From Stagnihabitans tardus (lineage in GTDB: Bacteria; Pseudomonadota; Alphaproteobacteria; Rhodobacterales; Rhodobacteraceae), in the NCBI RefSeq assembly GCF_009925085.1, contig NZ_JAABNR010000010.1:124001-188000 (forward strand): a stretch of 64,000 nt of DNA, given 5' to 3'. Position 1 is the stretch's first letter; each line of letters begins with the position of its first letter. The notes beneath the pieces were generated by a model. It did not search any database and had not been told where the DNA came from. It saw only the letters and a list, made by a program, of their open reading frames with translations. The translations under genes were made by a program, and so were the position numbers. Positions 53,541-62,365 of this stretch are shown piece after piece.

Positions 53541-54482
53541 TCAAGCCATCGCAAGGGCTTTGGCAAAGATCGCGGGGTCGACATTGCCGCCCGAGGCCAC
53601 GGCGATGACCGTCTCGGGCAGGTCATCGGCAAACAAGGCGGCGGCAAGGGCCACGGCGCCGCCGGGCTCCAGCACCAGGCGCAGATGGGTGAAGGCCAGG
53701 GCCATGGCCGTCAGCGCCTGGTCGTCGGTCACCACCAGGCCCGGGCCTGCCAGCCGATGCAGGATGGGAAAGGTCAGCGCCCCGGGCTCTGGCGTCAGGA
53801 TCGCATCGCAGACCGAGCCCGAGAGCGCCGGATTGCGAAGCGGCCTCCCCGCCGCCAAGGACCGCGCCATGTCGTCGAAACCCAGGGGCTCCACCGGGCG
53901 GGCGCGGAGCCCCGTGCCCTCCAGCGCCAAGGCGATGCCCGAGGTCAGGCCGCCTCCGCCGCAGCAGACGAGGACATCGGCGGTGAGGCCCTTGGCCTGT
54001 CCGGCAATCTCCAGCCCCACCGTCCCCTGGCCCGCGATGACCTGGGGGTGATCATAGGGCGGGACAAGCACCAGGCCGCGCTCGGCCATGATGCGGGCGC
54101 CGATCTCGGCCCTATCCTCGGTCGCGCGGTCGTAAAGCACGACCTCGGCGCCGTAAGCCCTTGTATTGGCGATCTTCACCGAGGGCGCATCCGAGGGCAT
54201 GACCACCACGACCGGCATCCCCAGACAGGCCCCGGCATAGGCCACCCCCTGGGCATGGTTGCCCGAGGAATAGGCCAGCACCCCCGTCCCCTTGGGCAGC
54301 GCAGACAAGGCCGCCCAGGCGCCGCGCAGCTTGAAGCTGCCCGTCACCTGCAGGCTTTCCGCCTTGACCAGCACGCGGCGCCCGGCGATCCGGTCCAGAA
54401 GCGGGGCATGCAAAAGCGGGGTCCGGCGGACATCGGGCCCCATCCGCAGGGCTGCGGCCTGCACCAAAGCGCGTGTTGTCAT
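53541..54482 (-). CDS. Threonine/serine dehydratase (PLP fold II)
   Basis: A 313-residue PLP enzyme that deaminates threonine or serine to a 2-oxoacid. The Schiff-base lysine is K51 in VTGSFKLRGAW, the asparagine loop is YSSGNHAQGVAYAG and the phosphate-binding glycine loop is CCGGGGLTSG. There is no C-terminal ACT regulatory domain, so it is of the catabolic or racemase-like class, and serine racemase activity is possible. It is upstream of the PcaD-like gene on the same strand with a 63-base gap, and diverges from the ABC exporter. Confidence 0.9.
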   Translation of the reverse strand: MTTRALVQAAALRMGPDVRRTPLLHAPLLDRIAGRRVLVKAESLQVTGSFKLRGAWAALSALPKGTGVLAYSSGNHAQGVAYAGACLGMPVVVVMPSDAPSVKIANTRAYGAEVVLYDRATEDRAEIGARIMAERGLVLVPPYDHPQVIAGQGTVGLEIAGQAKGLTADVLVCCGGGGLTSGIALALEGTGLRARPVEPLGFDDMARSLAAGRPLRNPALSGSVCDAILTPEPGALTFPILHRLAGPGLVVTDDQALTAMALAFTHLRLVLEPGGAVALAAALFADDLPETVIAVASGGNVDPAIFAKALAMA

Positions 54483-54587
54483 GAGCTGCCCCTTTCGGCG
54501 TCATCCTACCCCCGGGCCACTGCGACGGAAAGCCCTGCTTGCCTTGCGCCCGCGCGGGACATAAACCGCCTGCAAACGGAGGGAACC

Positions 54588-56384
54588 ATGGCAGATGCGA
54601 CGGCGGTCAAACCCGGTGACGACGAGCGTCCGAAGTCGCGCAAGGTCTCGGCCCTGCGGGGGTTGACGCCTTTCCTAGCGCCCTATCGGGGCATGGGGGT
54701 CGTTGCGGGGATTGCGCTGGTCCTGACGGCGGGGGTCTCCTTGCTCTTGCCCATGGCGGTGCGGCGGGTCGTCGACGGCTTCGGGATGGAGCGGGCGGAG
54801 ATGCTGGACCAGTATTTCGGCGCGGCCATGGCGGTGGCGCTGATCCTGGCCCTTGGCTCGGCCACGCGCTATTACTTCGTCACAAGGCTGGGGGAGCGGG
54901 TCGTGGCCGATATCCGCCGGGCCTTGTTCGACAAGGTCATGGGGATGAGCCCGTCGTGGTTCGAAAAGATGATGACGGGCGAGATCCTGAGCCGCATCAC
55001 CACGGACACGACGCTGATCCTGTCGGTGATCGGCTCCTCGGTCTCGGTCGCGCTGCGGCATCTGTTGACGCTGATCGGGGGGATGGTGCTTCTGATGCTG
55101 ACCTCGATCAAGCTGACGGGGCTGGTGGCGCTGGTCGTGCCGGGGGTGGTCATCCCGATCATCATCCTGGGGCGGCGGCTGCGGGCCTCCTCCCGCGAGA
55201 ACCAGGACTGGATGGCGGCGGGCAGCGCCAAGGCGGGCGAGGCGCTGAGCGCGGTGCAGATCGTCCAGGCCTTCACCCATGAGGCCGCGACCCGGGGCGA
55301 GTTCGCCGAGGTGACCGAGGGCGGTTTTGCCTCGGCCCTGCGGCGGGTGCAGCTCCGGGCGGTGATGACCTTTGTCGTGATGTTCCTGGCCTTTGCGGGG
55401 GTCGTGGGGGTCCTGTGGATCGGGGCGCATGACGTGCGCGAGGGGGTGATGACCGCCGGGGAGCTGGTGCAGTTCGTCATCTATGCGGTGATGGTGGCGG
55501 GCGCGCTTGGGGCGCTGTCAGAGGTTTGGGGTGAGCTCCAGCGCGCGGCGGGGGCGACGGAGCGCCTGGTCGAGATCCTGGGCGATCAGGACCGCGTGTC
55601 GGACCCCGCGCGGGGCGTCGCCGTGCCCGATGGCCCCCTGGAGATCGGCTTCCAAGGCGTCACCTTCCGCTATCCGACCCGTCCCGACACGCCCGCGCTG
55701 GAGGAGGTCAGCCTGACCATCCATCCCGGCGAGACCGTGGCCCTGGTCGGCCCCTCGGGCGCGGGGAAGTCGACGATCTTCCAGCTTCTGCAACGCTTTC
55801 ACGACCCCGACCGGGGGGTGATCACGCTGGGTGGCGTCGATCTGCGGGCGATGAACCGCGCCGAGTTCCGCCGGAAATTCGCGCTTGTGCCGCAGGAGAG
55901 CTTCATCTTCGCGGCCTCGGCCTTTGAAAACATCCGCTTTGGCCGCCCCGATGCGACGCGGGCCGAGGTCGAGGCTGCGGCCAGGGCGGCTGCGGCGCAT
56001 GACTTCATCACCGCGCTGCCGCAGGGCTATGACACGCCCTTGGGCGAGCGCGGGGTGATGCTCTCGGGCGGGCAGAAGCAGCGCGTGGCGATTGCCCGGG
56101 CGATCCTGCGCGATGCGCCGGTTCTGCTGCTGGACGAGGCGACCAGTGCCTTGGATGCCGAAAGCGAACGCGCGGTGCAGCAGGCGGTGGATGCCCTGGC
56201 CCAGGGGCGGACTTTGTTGGTCGTGGCGCATCGGCTGGCGACGGTGAAGCGCGCCGACCGGATCGTGGTGATGGACCAGGGCCGCATCGTCGCGATCGGG
56301 CGTCACGAGGAATTGGTGGCGCAGAACGGGCTTTACGCGCGGCTGGCGCGGTTGCAGTTCACCGACGGGACAGAAGCGGTTTAA
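54588..56384 (+). CDS. ABC exporter, fused membrane and ATPase (MsbA-like)
   Basis: A 598-residue half-transporter that should dimerise. A type I exporter membrane domain (~30-320, six hydrophobic helices such as GVVAGIALVLTAGVSLLLPMAV and LVALVVPGVVIPIIIL) precedes an ATPase domain (~355-590). The ATPase has Walker A VGPSGAGKST, Q-loop LVPQESFIF, signature MLSGGQKQR, Walker B VLLLDEATSALD and H-loop VVAHRLATV. Lipid A, lipid or drug export are typical, but the substrate is not evident. GGAGGGA precedes the ATG. Its 3' end overlaps the convergent cysteine-cluster gene by 26 bases. Confidence 0.93.
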   Translation: MADATAVKPGDDERPKSRKVSALRGLTPFLAPYRGMGVVAGIALVLTAGVSLLLPMAVRRVVDGFGMERAEMLDQYFGAAMAVALILALGSATRYYFVTRLGERVVADIRRALFDKVMGMSPSWFEKMMTGEILSRITTDTTLILSVIGSSVSVALRHLLTLIGGMVLLMLTSIKLTGLVALVVPGVVIPIIILGRRLRASSRENQDWMAAGSAKAGEALSAVQIVQAFTHEAATRGEFAEVTEGGFASALRRVQLRAVMTFVVMFLAFAGVVGVLWIGAHDVREGVMTAGELVQFVIYAVMVAGALGALSEVWGELQRAAGATERLVEILGDQDRVSDPARGVAVPDGPLEIGFQGVTFRYPTRPDTPALEEVSLTIHPGETVALVGPSGAGKSTIFQLLQRFHDPDRGVITLGGVDLRAMNRAEFRRKFALVPQESFIFAASAFENIRFGRPDATRAEVEAAARAAAAHDFITALPQGYDTPLGERGVMLSGGQKQRVAIARAILRDAPVLLLDEATSALDAESERAVQQAVDALAQGRTLLVVAHRLATVKRADRIVVMDQGRIVAIGRHEELVAQNGLYARLARLQFTDGTEAV

Positions 56385-56829
56385 GGCCCTTCAGAAAGGC
56401 CCGGACCTCGGCGGGCAGGGGGCTCGTCGCATAGGCCAGCGCGGCTGCGGCGTCGAGGTCCTCGCTGGCGCCGATATGCGACAGGAGCCCGAGCCGCTCG
56501 GCCTCGGCCTCGGGCGGCAGGGGCAGTTGGCCTGCGGCCGCCAGCGTCAGGTGATCGTCATGCAGGCGGCGGAGCGCGGCAAAGACCTCGGCCTCGCCCC
56601 CCAAGGCCGTGGCCCTCTGGCCCGCACCCAGGCAATCATAGCGTGCGCAGCCCGGATAGCCCTTGGTCTCCAGCTGGCCATGCAGCTTGCAATCCCGCCC
56701 CGCCAGGTGCCGACAGCGCTTCCCGGCCGGCTTGTCATGGGCGAAGTCGGGGCCTTCGTCGAAGGGCAGGTGGATGCAGCAAAGCGCCGCGCAGGCGCCG
56801 CAATCCGCCGTCCATTGGTCCCAAGCCAT
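56359..56829 (-). CDS. YkgJ-family cysteine cluster protein
   Basis: A 156-residue protein with eight cysteines concentrated in the first ~70 residues: TADCGACAALCCIHLPF, KRCRHLAGRDCKLHG and YPGCARYDCLGAG. This resembles the zinc/iron-binding YkgJ (CxxCxxxCC) family. The remainder is helical. The function is unknown; metal binding is inferred from the cysteine pattern. GGAGG lies six bases before the ATG. It converges with the ABC exporter (26-base overlap) and diverges from the acyl-CoA synthetase gene. Confidence 0.85.
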   Translation of the reverse strand: MAWDQWTADCGACAALCCIHLPFDEGPDFAHDKPAGKRCRHLAGRDCKLHGQLETKGYPGCARYDCLGAGQRATALGGEAEVFAALRRLHDDHLTLAAAGQLPLPPEAEAERLGLLSHIGASEDLDAAAALAYATSPLPAEVRAFLKGLKPLLSRR

Positions 56830-56955
56830 GCGATCCTCCGAATGTCGCAACGGAATTAGCGCGGGCGCGGGGCTTTGCGCAAGGAGCTGCTTGGCAAAAG
56901 CCGGAGGCTCACCCATCTTGGGGAAAAGCCACGGGAGATGGCAGGGGAGGAGATC

Positions 56956-58818
56956 ATGACGCAATTCCGCAACGGGGCGGACCTTTTGGCCATCGAGGCC
57001 GAGGGGGAGTGGCAGAGCCTGGACGTCGCGCGCACGATGCATGGGTTTCTGCGCCGGACGGCCGCGGCCCATGGGGGGAAGGCCGCGGTCAGCTACCAGC
57101 TGACCTCGGGGCCCGGCGACAAGGCGCAGACGCTGACCTGGGATCAGCTTCTGTCCGAGGTGACGCGGGCGGCGAACCTCTTCCGCTCCCTGGGCGTGGG
57201 GCCGGGCGATACCGTGGCCTATATCCTGCCCAATGCGCTGGAGACGGTGGTGACCCTGCTGGGCGGCATGGTCGCGGGGATCGTGGCGCCGATCAACCCG
57301 CTTCTGGAGCCCGAACAGATCGCGGGGCTGTTGCGCGAAACCCGGGCCAAGGTCGTCGTCACCCTGCGGTCCTTCCCGCAGACCGATGTGGCGCAGAAGG
57401 TGGCGAAGGCGCTGGAGGAGGCACCGGGGGTCAAGACCGTGCTCGAGGTCGACCTTGCGCATTACCTGCCCTTCGCCAAGGGGCTGATCGCGGGGCTTTT
57501 CCTGCGGCCGAAGCAAAGCGTGGCGCATGGGGCCCGCGTCATGGACTTTGCCCGCGCGCTGGCGGCGCAAAGCGCGACCCTGGGCTTTGCCGACCCCGAA
57601 GAGGACCGCGTGGCCGCCTATTTCCACACCGGGGGCACGACGGGGATGCCCAAGGTGGCGCAGCACCGGGTCTCGGGCATGGTCTATAACGGTTGGCTGG
57701 GAGGGCGGCTTCTGTTCAAGCCCTCGGATGTGCTGATGTGTCCCCTGCCGCTGTTCCATGTCTTTGCCGCCTATCCGATCCTGATGTCGGTTATCGCCTC
57801 GGGCGCTCAGGTCGTCTTTCCGACGCCGCAGGGCTATCGCGGGGCGGGGGTCTTCGACAACCTGTGGAAGCTGGTGGAACGCTGGGGGGTGACCTATCTG
57901 ATCGCGGTGCCCACGGCCCTGGCGGCCCTGATGCAGCGCCCGGTCGATGCGAAGATTTCAACCCTGAGGGGGACCTTCTCGGGGTCCTCTCCGCTGCCGA
58001 TTGAACTTTTCCAACGATACCAGAAGACGACCGGGGTTCAGATCATCGAGGGCTATGGCCTGACCGAGGCCACCTGCCTCGTCGCCGTCAACCCGCCCGA
58101 GGGGGAAAAGCGCATCGGCTCGGTGGGCTTTGCCTTCCCCCATACGAAGGTCCGGATCGTGGGGCCCCAAGGGCAGGACTGCGCGGTGGACGAGATCGGC
58201 GAGATCTGCATCTCGAACCCCGGGGTGATCCCGGGGGGGACCTACCTGGAGCCCAGCCGCAACGAGGGCCTGTTTCACGGCGACTTCCTGCGGACGGGCG
58301 ACCTGGGGCGCATCGACCCGCAGGGCTATCTTTACATCACCGGCCGCGCCAAGGACCTGATCATCCGGGGCGGCCACAACATCGACCCGGGCCTGATCGA
58401 GGAGGCCCTGGCGGGCCATCCGGCCGTGGCGCTTGCGGGGGCCATCGGCCAGCCCGACAGCTTTGCCGGGGAACTGCCCTGCGTCTATGTCGAGCTGGTC
58501 CAGGGCGCCAGCGCCACGCCCGAGGCGCTTCTCGAGCATTGCCGCGCCCATATCACCGAACGCGCGGCCATCCCGAAACATGTCGAGATCCTGCCCGCCC
58601 TGCCCAAGACCGCCGTGGGCAAGATACTCAAGAACGAGCTGCGCAAGGCGGCCATCGCCCGGGTCTATGACGCGGCCCTGGCCGAGGCGGGAATTTCGGC
58701 GCGCGTCAGCGAAGTGGTCGAGGACCGCAAGCGCGGCCTTGTCGCGCGGGTCGCGGGCGAGGGCGACGCGGGCGCCGTCCTTGGCGCCTTTGCCACGCCC
58801 TGGGAACCCGCGCCCTAG
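56956..58818 (+). CDS. Acyl-CoA synthetase (AMP-forming)
   Basis: A 620-residue adenylate-forming ligase that activates a carboxylic acid to its CoA thioester. The P-loop is AYFHTGGTTGMPKVAQH, then GYGLTEATCLVAV, RTGDLGRIDPQGYLYITGRAKDLI and the C-terminal catalytic lysine region PKTAVGKILKNEL. The substrate class (medium/long-chain or other) cannot be read. It is slightly longer than usual owing to a C-terminal tail after residue ~575. The ATG at 56956 has GGGGAGG five bases upstream; an ATG at 56938 overlaps that site. Confidence 0.9.
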   Translation: MTQFRNGADLLAIEAEGEWQSLDVARTMHGFLRRTAAAHGGKAAVSYQLTSGPGDKAQTLTWDQLLSEVTRAANLFRSLGVGPGDTVAYILPNALETVVTLLGGMVAGIVAPINPLLEPEQIAGLLRETRAKVVVTLRSFPQTDVAQKVAKALEEAPGVKTVLEVDLAHYLPFAKGLIAGLFLRPKQSVAHGARVMDFARALAAQSATLGFADPEEDRVAAYFHTGGTTGMPKVAQHRVSGMVYNGWLGGRLLFKPSDVLMCPLPLFHVFAAYPILMSVIASGAQVVFPTPQGYRGAGVFDNLWKLVERWGVTYLIAVPTALAALMQRPVDAKISTLRGTFSGSSPLPIELFQRYQKTTGVQIIEGYGLTEATCLVAVNPPEGEKRIGSVGFAFPHTKVRIVGPQGQDCAVDEIGEICISNPGVIPGGTYLEPSRNEGLFHGDFLRTGDLGRIDPQGYLYITGRAKDLIIRGGHNIDPGLIEEALAGHPAVALAGAIGQPDSFAGELPCVYVELVQGASATPEALLEHCRAHITERAAIPKHVEILPALPKTAVGKILKNELRKAAIARVYDAALAEAGISARVSEVVEDRKRGLVARVAGEGDAGAVLGAFATPWEPAP

Positions 58819-58929
58819 GCCCGGAAGTCGCACCCGTCGTCCTTGCGCCGGGCAACGACAGTTTTCCGTTGCGGGAATCGCGGGCGGTGATTCATTCTGG
58901 TCGCATATCTTGATTCGGGAGGTTTGAAG

Positions 58930-59457
58930 ATGAGATTCGCGACCCTGTGCCGCCTGGCGCTCGTGGCGAGCCTGGGGCTGACGGCGGCGCCGGCACTGGC
59001 TGACCGGACGGACACGCTCTTTACGCACAAGGCCTGGCGCGTCCAGGGAGTGACTTTCGACGATGGCAGCTATGCCTGCCTGGCAGAGGTCGCCGACCCG
59101 GGCGAGAGCTTTACCATCTGGATCTTCCAGGACGCTTCGATCCGGCTGCAGTTCTACTCGGAGGAGTGGGATTTCGGCGAGGGGGACACGGCGGATCTGG
59201 AGGTCGAGATCGACCGCCGCTCGCCCTGGTCGCTGACGGCGGCGGAGCTGTACAAGCAGTCGGTGCTGTTCAACCTGCCTGCGGCCGACAATGCCGGGGA
59301 TTTCGTCGTGGAAGTGGCGCGCGGCAATACGCTGCACCTGCGGTCGGGCGATGGCACGCCGGTCAAGGATTACTCGCTGTCGGGGTCTTCGGCCTCGATC
59401 TCGAAACTCCTGGACTGCGGCGACGCGATCACCGGGCCGAGCAATCCCTTCAACTGA
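58930..59457 (+). CDS. Exported hypothetical protein
   Basis: A 175-residue protein with signal peptide RFATLCRLALVASLGLTAAPALA and likely cleavage after residue ~24. The mature part is acidic and beta-rich (YACLAEVADPGESFTIWIFQDASIRLQFYSEEWDFGEG segment, then VEIDRRSPWSLTAAELY). It has only two cysteines, C50 in YACLAEV and one in LLDCGDA, which could form a disulfide in the periplasm. I recognise no family. It begins 111 bases after the acyl-CoA synthetase stop, so it may have its own promoter. It ends before a strong hairpin. Confidence 0.75.
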   Translation: MRFATLCRLALVASLGLTAAPALADRTDTLFTHKAWRVQGVTFDDGSYACLAEVADPGESFTIWIFQDASIRLQFYSEEWDFGEGDTADLEVEIDRRSPWSLTAAELYKQSVLFNLPAADNAGDFVVEVARGNTLHLRSGDGTPVKDYSLSGSSASISKLLDCGDAITGPSNPFN

Positions 59458-59477
59458 GCGGGTCTGTCCGACCGCCT

Positions 59478-59537
59478 GGGGAGGCGGCTTTCAGCCGCCT
59501 TCCCATTCGGTCGGAGGGGGCGCGGCTGCGCCGCGCC
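59478..59537. terminator. Two hairpins between convergent genes
   Basis: AGGCGGCT-TTC-AGCCGCCT lies inside a longer stem at 59478-59504, and GGCGCGGC-TGC-GCCGCGCC at 59519-59537. Both stems are perfect. They sit between the exported protein and the flavin oxidoreductase and could end transcription from either side. Confidence 0.7.
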
Positions 59538-59563
59538 AAGGAGGCTTGCGGCCCCCTTTTCGC

Positions 59564-61507
59564 TTACAGGGCCAGCGCCGCCTTGCGGCCCTCGTGGAAA
59601 GCATAGGCGGCCAGGCGCGGGGCGGCACAATCGCCGATCCGGTGCAGGGTCTTGCCGGGGATTTGCGCCGGGAAGGGGTCGAAGGCGCGGTTGGTCGTGG
59701 CCATGACGAGGGCAGAGGCAGCGACCTGCCGCTCTTCACCCGTCAGAAGGCCGCGGATCGTGGCGCCATTGCCATGCCAGGCCGCGATGCCGCTTTCCGT
59801 CACGAACTCCACCCCCAGCTGCGCGAGGCGCTTGCGGGTGGCGAGGTCGGCGGCGGTGCGGGTGATCTCCTTGCCGACATAGGCCTCGGGCGTCACATGG
59901 ATGACCTTGTGGCCGCGCTCGGCCAGGGTCCAGGAGGTGCCGACGCCGCGCCAGTTCGAGCCCTCGTCGTAAAGGATCACCACGTCGCCCAGCCGCGCCT
60001 CGCGCCGCATGACGGCTTCGGGCGACCAGATGCCGGGGCCCGTGACCGCGCCGGAGGGATTCCAGCGCTGGAAGCCGCTCTCGTCGGGGAGGCTCCCGGT
60101 CGCGAGGATCACGGTCTGGGCCGGGTGGTCTGACAGATCGTCCAGGTAGGTGTTCAGCCGCAGGGTCACGCCGAGCTTGACGAATTGGCGCTCGTACCAG
60201 TCCATCAGGTCGAGGATCTGCGCCCGGCGCGGCTGCATCCCCGCCAGGCGGAACTGGCCGCCGATCTGGTTCAGGGCCTCGACGATCTCGACGCGGAAGC
60301 CGCGTTCGGCGGCGGCGCGGGCGGCCTCGAGCCCCGCGGGGCCCGCGCCTACGACCAGGACATCGCGGGGCGTGGCCTTGGTAAAGCGGTCGCCGCCCCA
60401 TTCGAACTCGCGCCCGGCCGAGGGGTTGATCAGGCAGGAGATCCAGTAATCGCGCGAGCGGCGCCCCCAGCACATCTGGTTGCAGGAGAGGCAGGGGCGG
60501 ATATCGCTGGCCCTTCCCTCCATGGTTTTCCGCGCCAGGTGTGGGTCGGCGATCTGGCCGCGCACGATGGAGACAAGGTCGGCCTCTCCGCTGGCCAGGA
60601 CGGTTTCGGCATTGTCGGGGGTGCGGATGCCCGCCTCGGAGGTGATCTTGGCATGTTTCGCCTGGGCTTTCAGGCGGGCGGTGAGAGAGGTGGTCAGCTT
60701 TTCGCCATGGGTGAAGGGCGGGATGATGCTCTCGAAATCCATGTAGCCGCCGGCGCCCACGGTGACGTAATCGACATCGCCGGTGTCATGCAAAGCGATG
60801 ATTTCGCAGAAATCATCCTGGGACAGCAGGACCGGGCTTTCCTGCCAGGAGATCGCCAGGCCGATGATGAAATCGGCCCCGCAGTCGCGGCGGATGGCGG
60901 CGATAAGCTCGCGCGAGAACCTTGTGCGGTTCTCGAGGCTGCCGCCCCATTGGTCGCTGCGGCGGTTGCTCCAGGGCGTCCAGAACTGGTCGATCAGCGA
61001 GTGATAGGCGGCCCAGACCTCGACGCCCTGGAAGCCCGCGTCCCGGGCGCGATGGACGGCGGAGAGATGGGCGTCGAAGAGCTCCTGCACCTCGGCGCCG
61101 GTCATTTCGTGGGAGCCGTCGGAGTCATGATAGGACGGCAGGCCCGAGGGCGACCAATGCGGCGCGAAGGACAGGTCCGAATCGCCATGGGCGCCGATGT
61201 GGTAGATCTGTTGCAGGATCACCGCGCCCTCGGCCTTGACCGCCGTGGTGACCTCGCGGAAGCCCGCGATGATGGCGTCATCCTGGGCCAGGTAGTTGCC
61301 CCGCGTCAGGACGCCGGTGCGGTGGGCAGGCACAGGCTCGGTCACGATCATGGCCGCACCGCCCTTGGCGCGTTCGACCCAGTAACCCTTGGCCCTCGGC
61401 CCCGGAAGCCCCATGTCCGACATGTTGGCCGTATGGGCGCCAAAGACGATGCGGTTGCGCAAGACATGGCCGCGCAGGGTCAGGGGAGAGGTGAGGTGTT
61501 TGTGCAT
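59564..61507 (-). CDS. NADH:flavin oxidoreductase, N-methylproline/trimethylamine dehydrogenase-like
   Basis: A 647-residue two-part flavoprotein. The N-terminal OYE-type FMN barrel (~1-350) has NRIVFGAHTANMSDMG, QIYHIGAHG and RGQIADPHL. A four-iron cluster follows with CLSCNQMCWG and a fourth cysteine in WISCLINP. The C-terminal part is an FAD/NAD(P) reductase (~385-647; VLVVGAGPAGLEAARAAAERG, later IGDCAAPRLAAYAFHEG). This layout is shared by trimethylamine dehydrogenase, 2,4-dienoyl-CoA reductase and StcD-type N-methylproline demethylases. The last seems closest by sequence feel. AGGAGG lies six bases before the ATG. A 20-bp palindrome precedes it. Confidence 0.88.
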   Translation of the reverse strand: MHKHLTSPLTLRGHVLRNRIVFGAHTANMSDMGLPGPRAKGYWVERAKGGAAMIVTEPVPAHRTGVLTRGNYLAQDDAIIAGFREVTTAVKAEGAVILQQIYHIGAHGDSDLSFAPHWSPSGLPSYHDSDGSHEMTGAEVQELFDAHLSAVHRARDAGFQGVEVWAAYHSLIDQFWTPWSNRRSDQWGGSLENRTRFSRELIAAIRRDCGADFIIGLAISWQESPVLLSQDDFCEIIALHDTGDVDYVTVGAGGYMDFESIIPPFTHGEKLTTSLTARLKAQAKHAKITSEAGIRTPDNAETVLASGEADLVSIVRGQIADPHLARKTMEGRASDIRPCLSCNQMCWGRRSRDYWISCLINPSAGREFEWGGDRFTKATPRDVLVVGAGPAGLEAARAAAERGFRVEIVEALNQIGGQFRLAGMQPRRAQILDLMDWYERQFVKLGVTLRLNTYLDDLSDHPAQTVILATGSLPDESGFQRWNPSGAVTGPGIWSPEAVMRREARLGDVVILYDEGSNWRGVGTSWTLAERGHKVIHVTPEAYVGKEITRTAADLATRKRLAQLGVEFVTESGIAAWHGNGATIRGLLTGEERQVAASALVMATTNRAFDPFPAQIPGKTLHRIGDCAAPRLAAYAFHEGRKAALAL

Positions 61508-61535
61508 GGGGGCCTCCTGTGAGCAGGCTGCCTTG

Positions 61536-61555
61536 ACTTGACACATGTGTCAAGT
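61536..61555. promoter_or_regulatory. Perfect 20-bp palindromic operator
   Basis: ACTTGACACATGTGTCAAGT is fully symmetric and lies 28 bases upstream of the flavin oxidoreductase start, overlapping the last codons of the preceding gene. It contains TTGACA, a -35-like box, so a bound regulator would block an internal promoter. Confidence 0.75.
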
Positions 61556-62365
61556 TTTAGTCGCAGCCCAGCGGGTGAAGGCCTGAACCTGGAAGGGATC
61601 GGGGCTGGCGGCCAGCTCCCACAGGCGATGGGCACCCGCAAGGATGTCCAGGCGGTCAAGGTCGATGGCGCGCCCGGTCAGGTCCGCATAGGCGCGGCCA
61701 AGGCGCCGGGTCAGGTCGGGAGAGATCAGCGCCGAATAGGCCAGGTCGCGGTGCAGGGGGCCGAAGCCGCTGTCGCCGAAGTCATAGATGCCGCCGAGGC
61801 GCCGGGCCTTGGGATCAAAGGCCATGTTCCAGCCATGGGCGTCGAAATGGCCCCAGACCTCGCCCAGGGGATCGGGGGGCAGGGCCTGCCAAAGGGTCAA
61901 GAGCGCCTCTGCTTGCGGACGCAGGTCCTTGGGCACCGGCTTTAGCATCTCGGGCCGGGGCGCGGGCCAGGGGGCTACCGGACCTGCCCCGGCCTGGCGC
62001 AATAGGCCATGGGGGACGGCGTGGCAATCGGCGTGAAACCGGGCGAGGTCCCGGGCCAGGGTCTCGCGGTCGGGCGTTCCCAGCGCGTCGTAAATCGGCG
62101 CCAGAAGCTGGACGCCGGGCAGAAGCCGGTGCCGCGAAAAGGGCGGCGGTCCTGCGTGAAAGCGCAGATCCGGCAGGGGCAGGCGCACGAAGGGACGGAC
62201 CACGGCCAGGACCCTCGCTTCGCGGGCCAGGGCCTGGGCGTCGCGGGGGAGCTTGATGACCTCCAAGCCGACCGCAAAGGCGCTGCAATCCGACCCCGCG
62301 CCAAGCGGCGTGATGGCCTGCCCGGCCAGGTCCGGGCACAGCCGGGCCAGGGCCTCGGGCGTCAT
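61550..62365 (-). CDS. Aminoglycoside phosphotransferase (APH)-fold kinase
   Basis: A 271-residue small-molecule kinase. The Brenner motif is EVWGHFDAHGWNMAFD (catalytic aspartate and asparagine), and the metal-binding motif is IYDFGDSGFGPLHRDLAY. The N-terminal lobe is simplified (SDCSAFAVGLEVIKLPRDAQAL). The family includes choline, homoserine and hydroxylysine kinases as well as antibiotic kinases. Given its operon partners, a metabolic substrate is more likely than resistance. Its start overlaps the aldehyde dehydrogenase stop (ATGA), and its 3' end overlaps the 20-bp palindrome. Confidence 0.87.
   Translation of the reverse strand: MTPEALARLCPDLAGQAITPLGAGSDCSAFAVGLEVIKLPRDAQALAREARVLAVVRPFVRLPLPDLRFHAGPPPFSRHRLLPGVQLLAPIYDALGTPDRETLARDLARFHADCHAVPHGLLRQAGAGPVAPWPAPRPEMLKPVPKDLRPQAEALLTLWQALPPDPLGEVWGHFDAHGWNMAFDPKARRLGGIYDFGDSGFGPLHRDLAYSALISPDLTRRLGRAYADLTGRAIDLDRLDILAGAHRLWELAASPDPFQVQAFTRWAATKT

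Noticed and set aside
61550..62365. APH-fold gene as an antibiotic-resistance gene
   Set aside because: It is locked in an operon with metabolic enzymes, shows no sign of transfer, and the fold is common for metabolic kinases.
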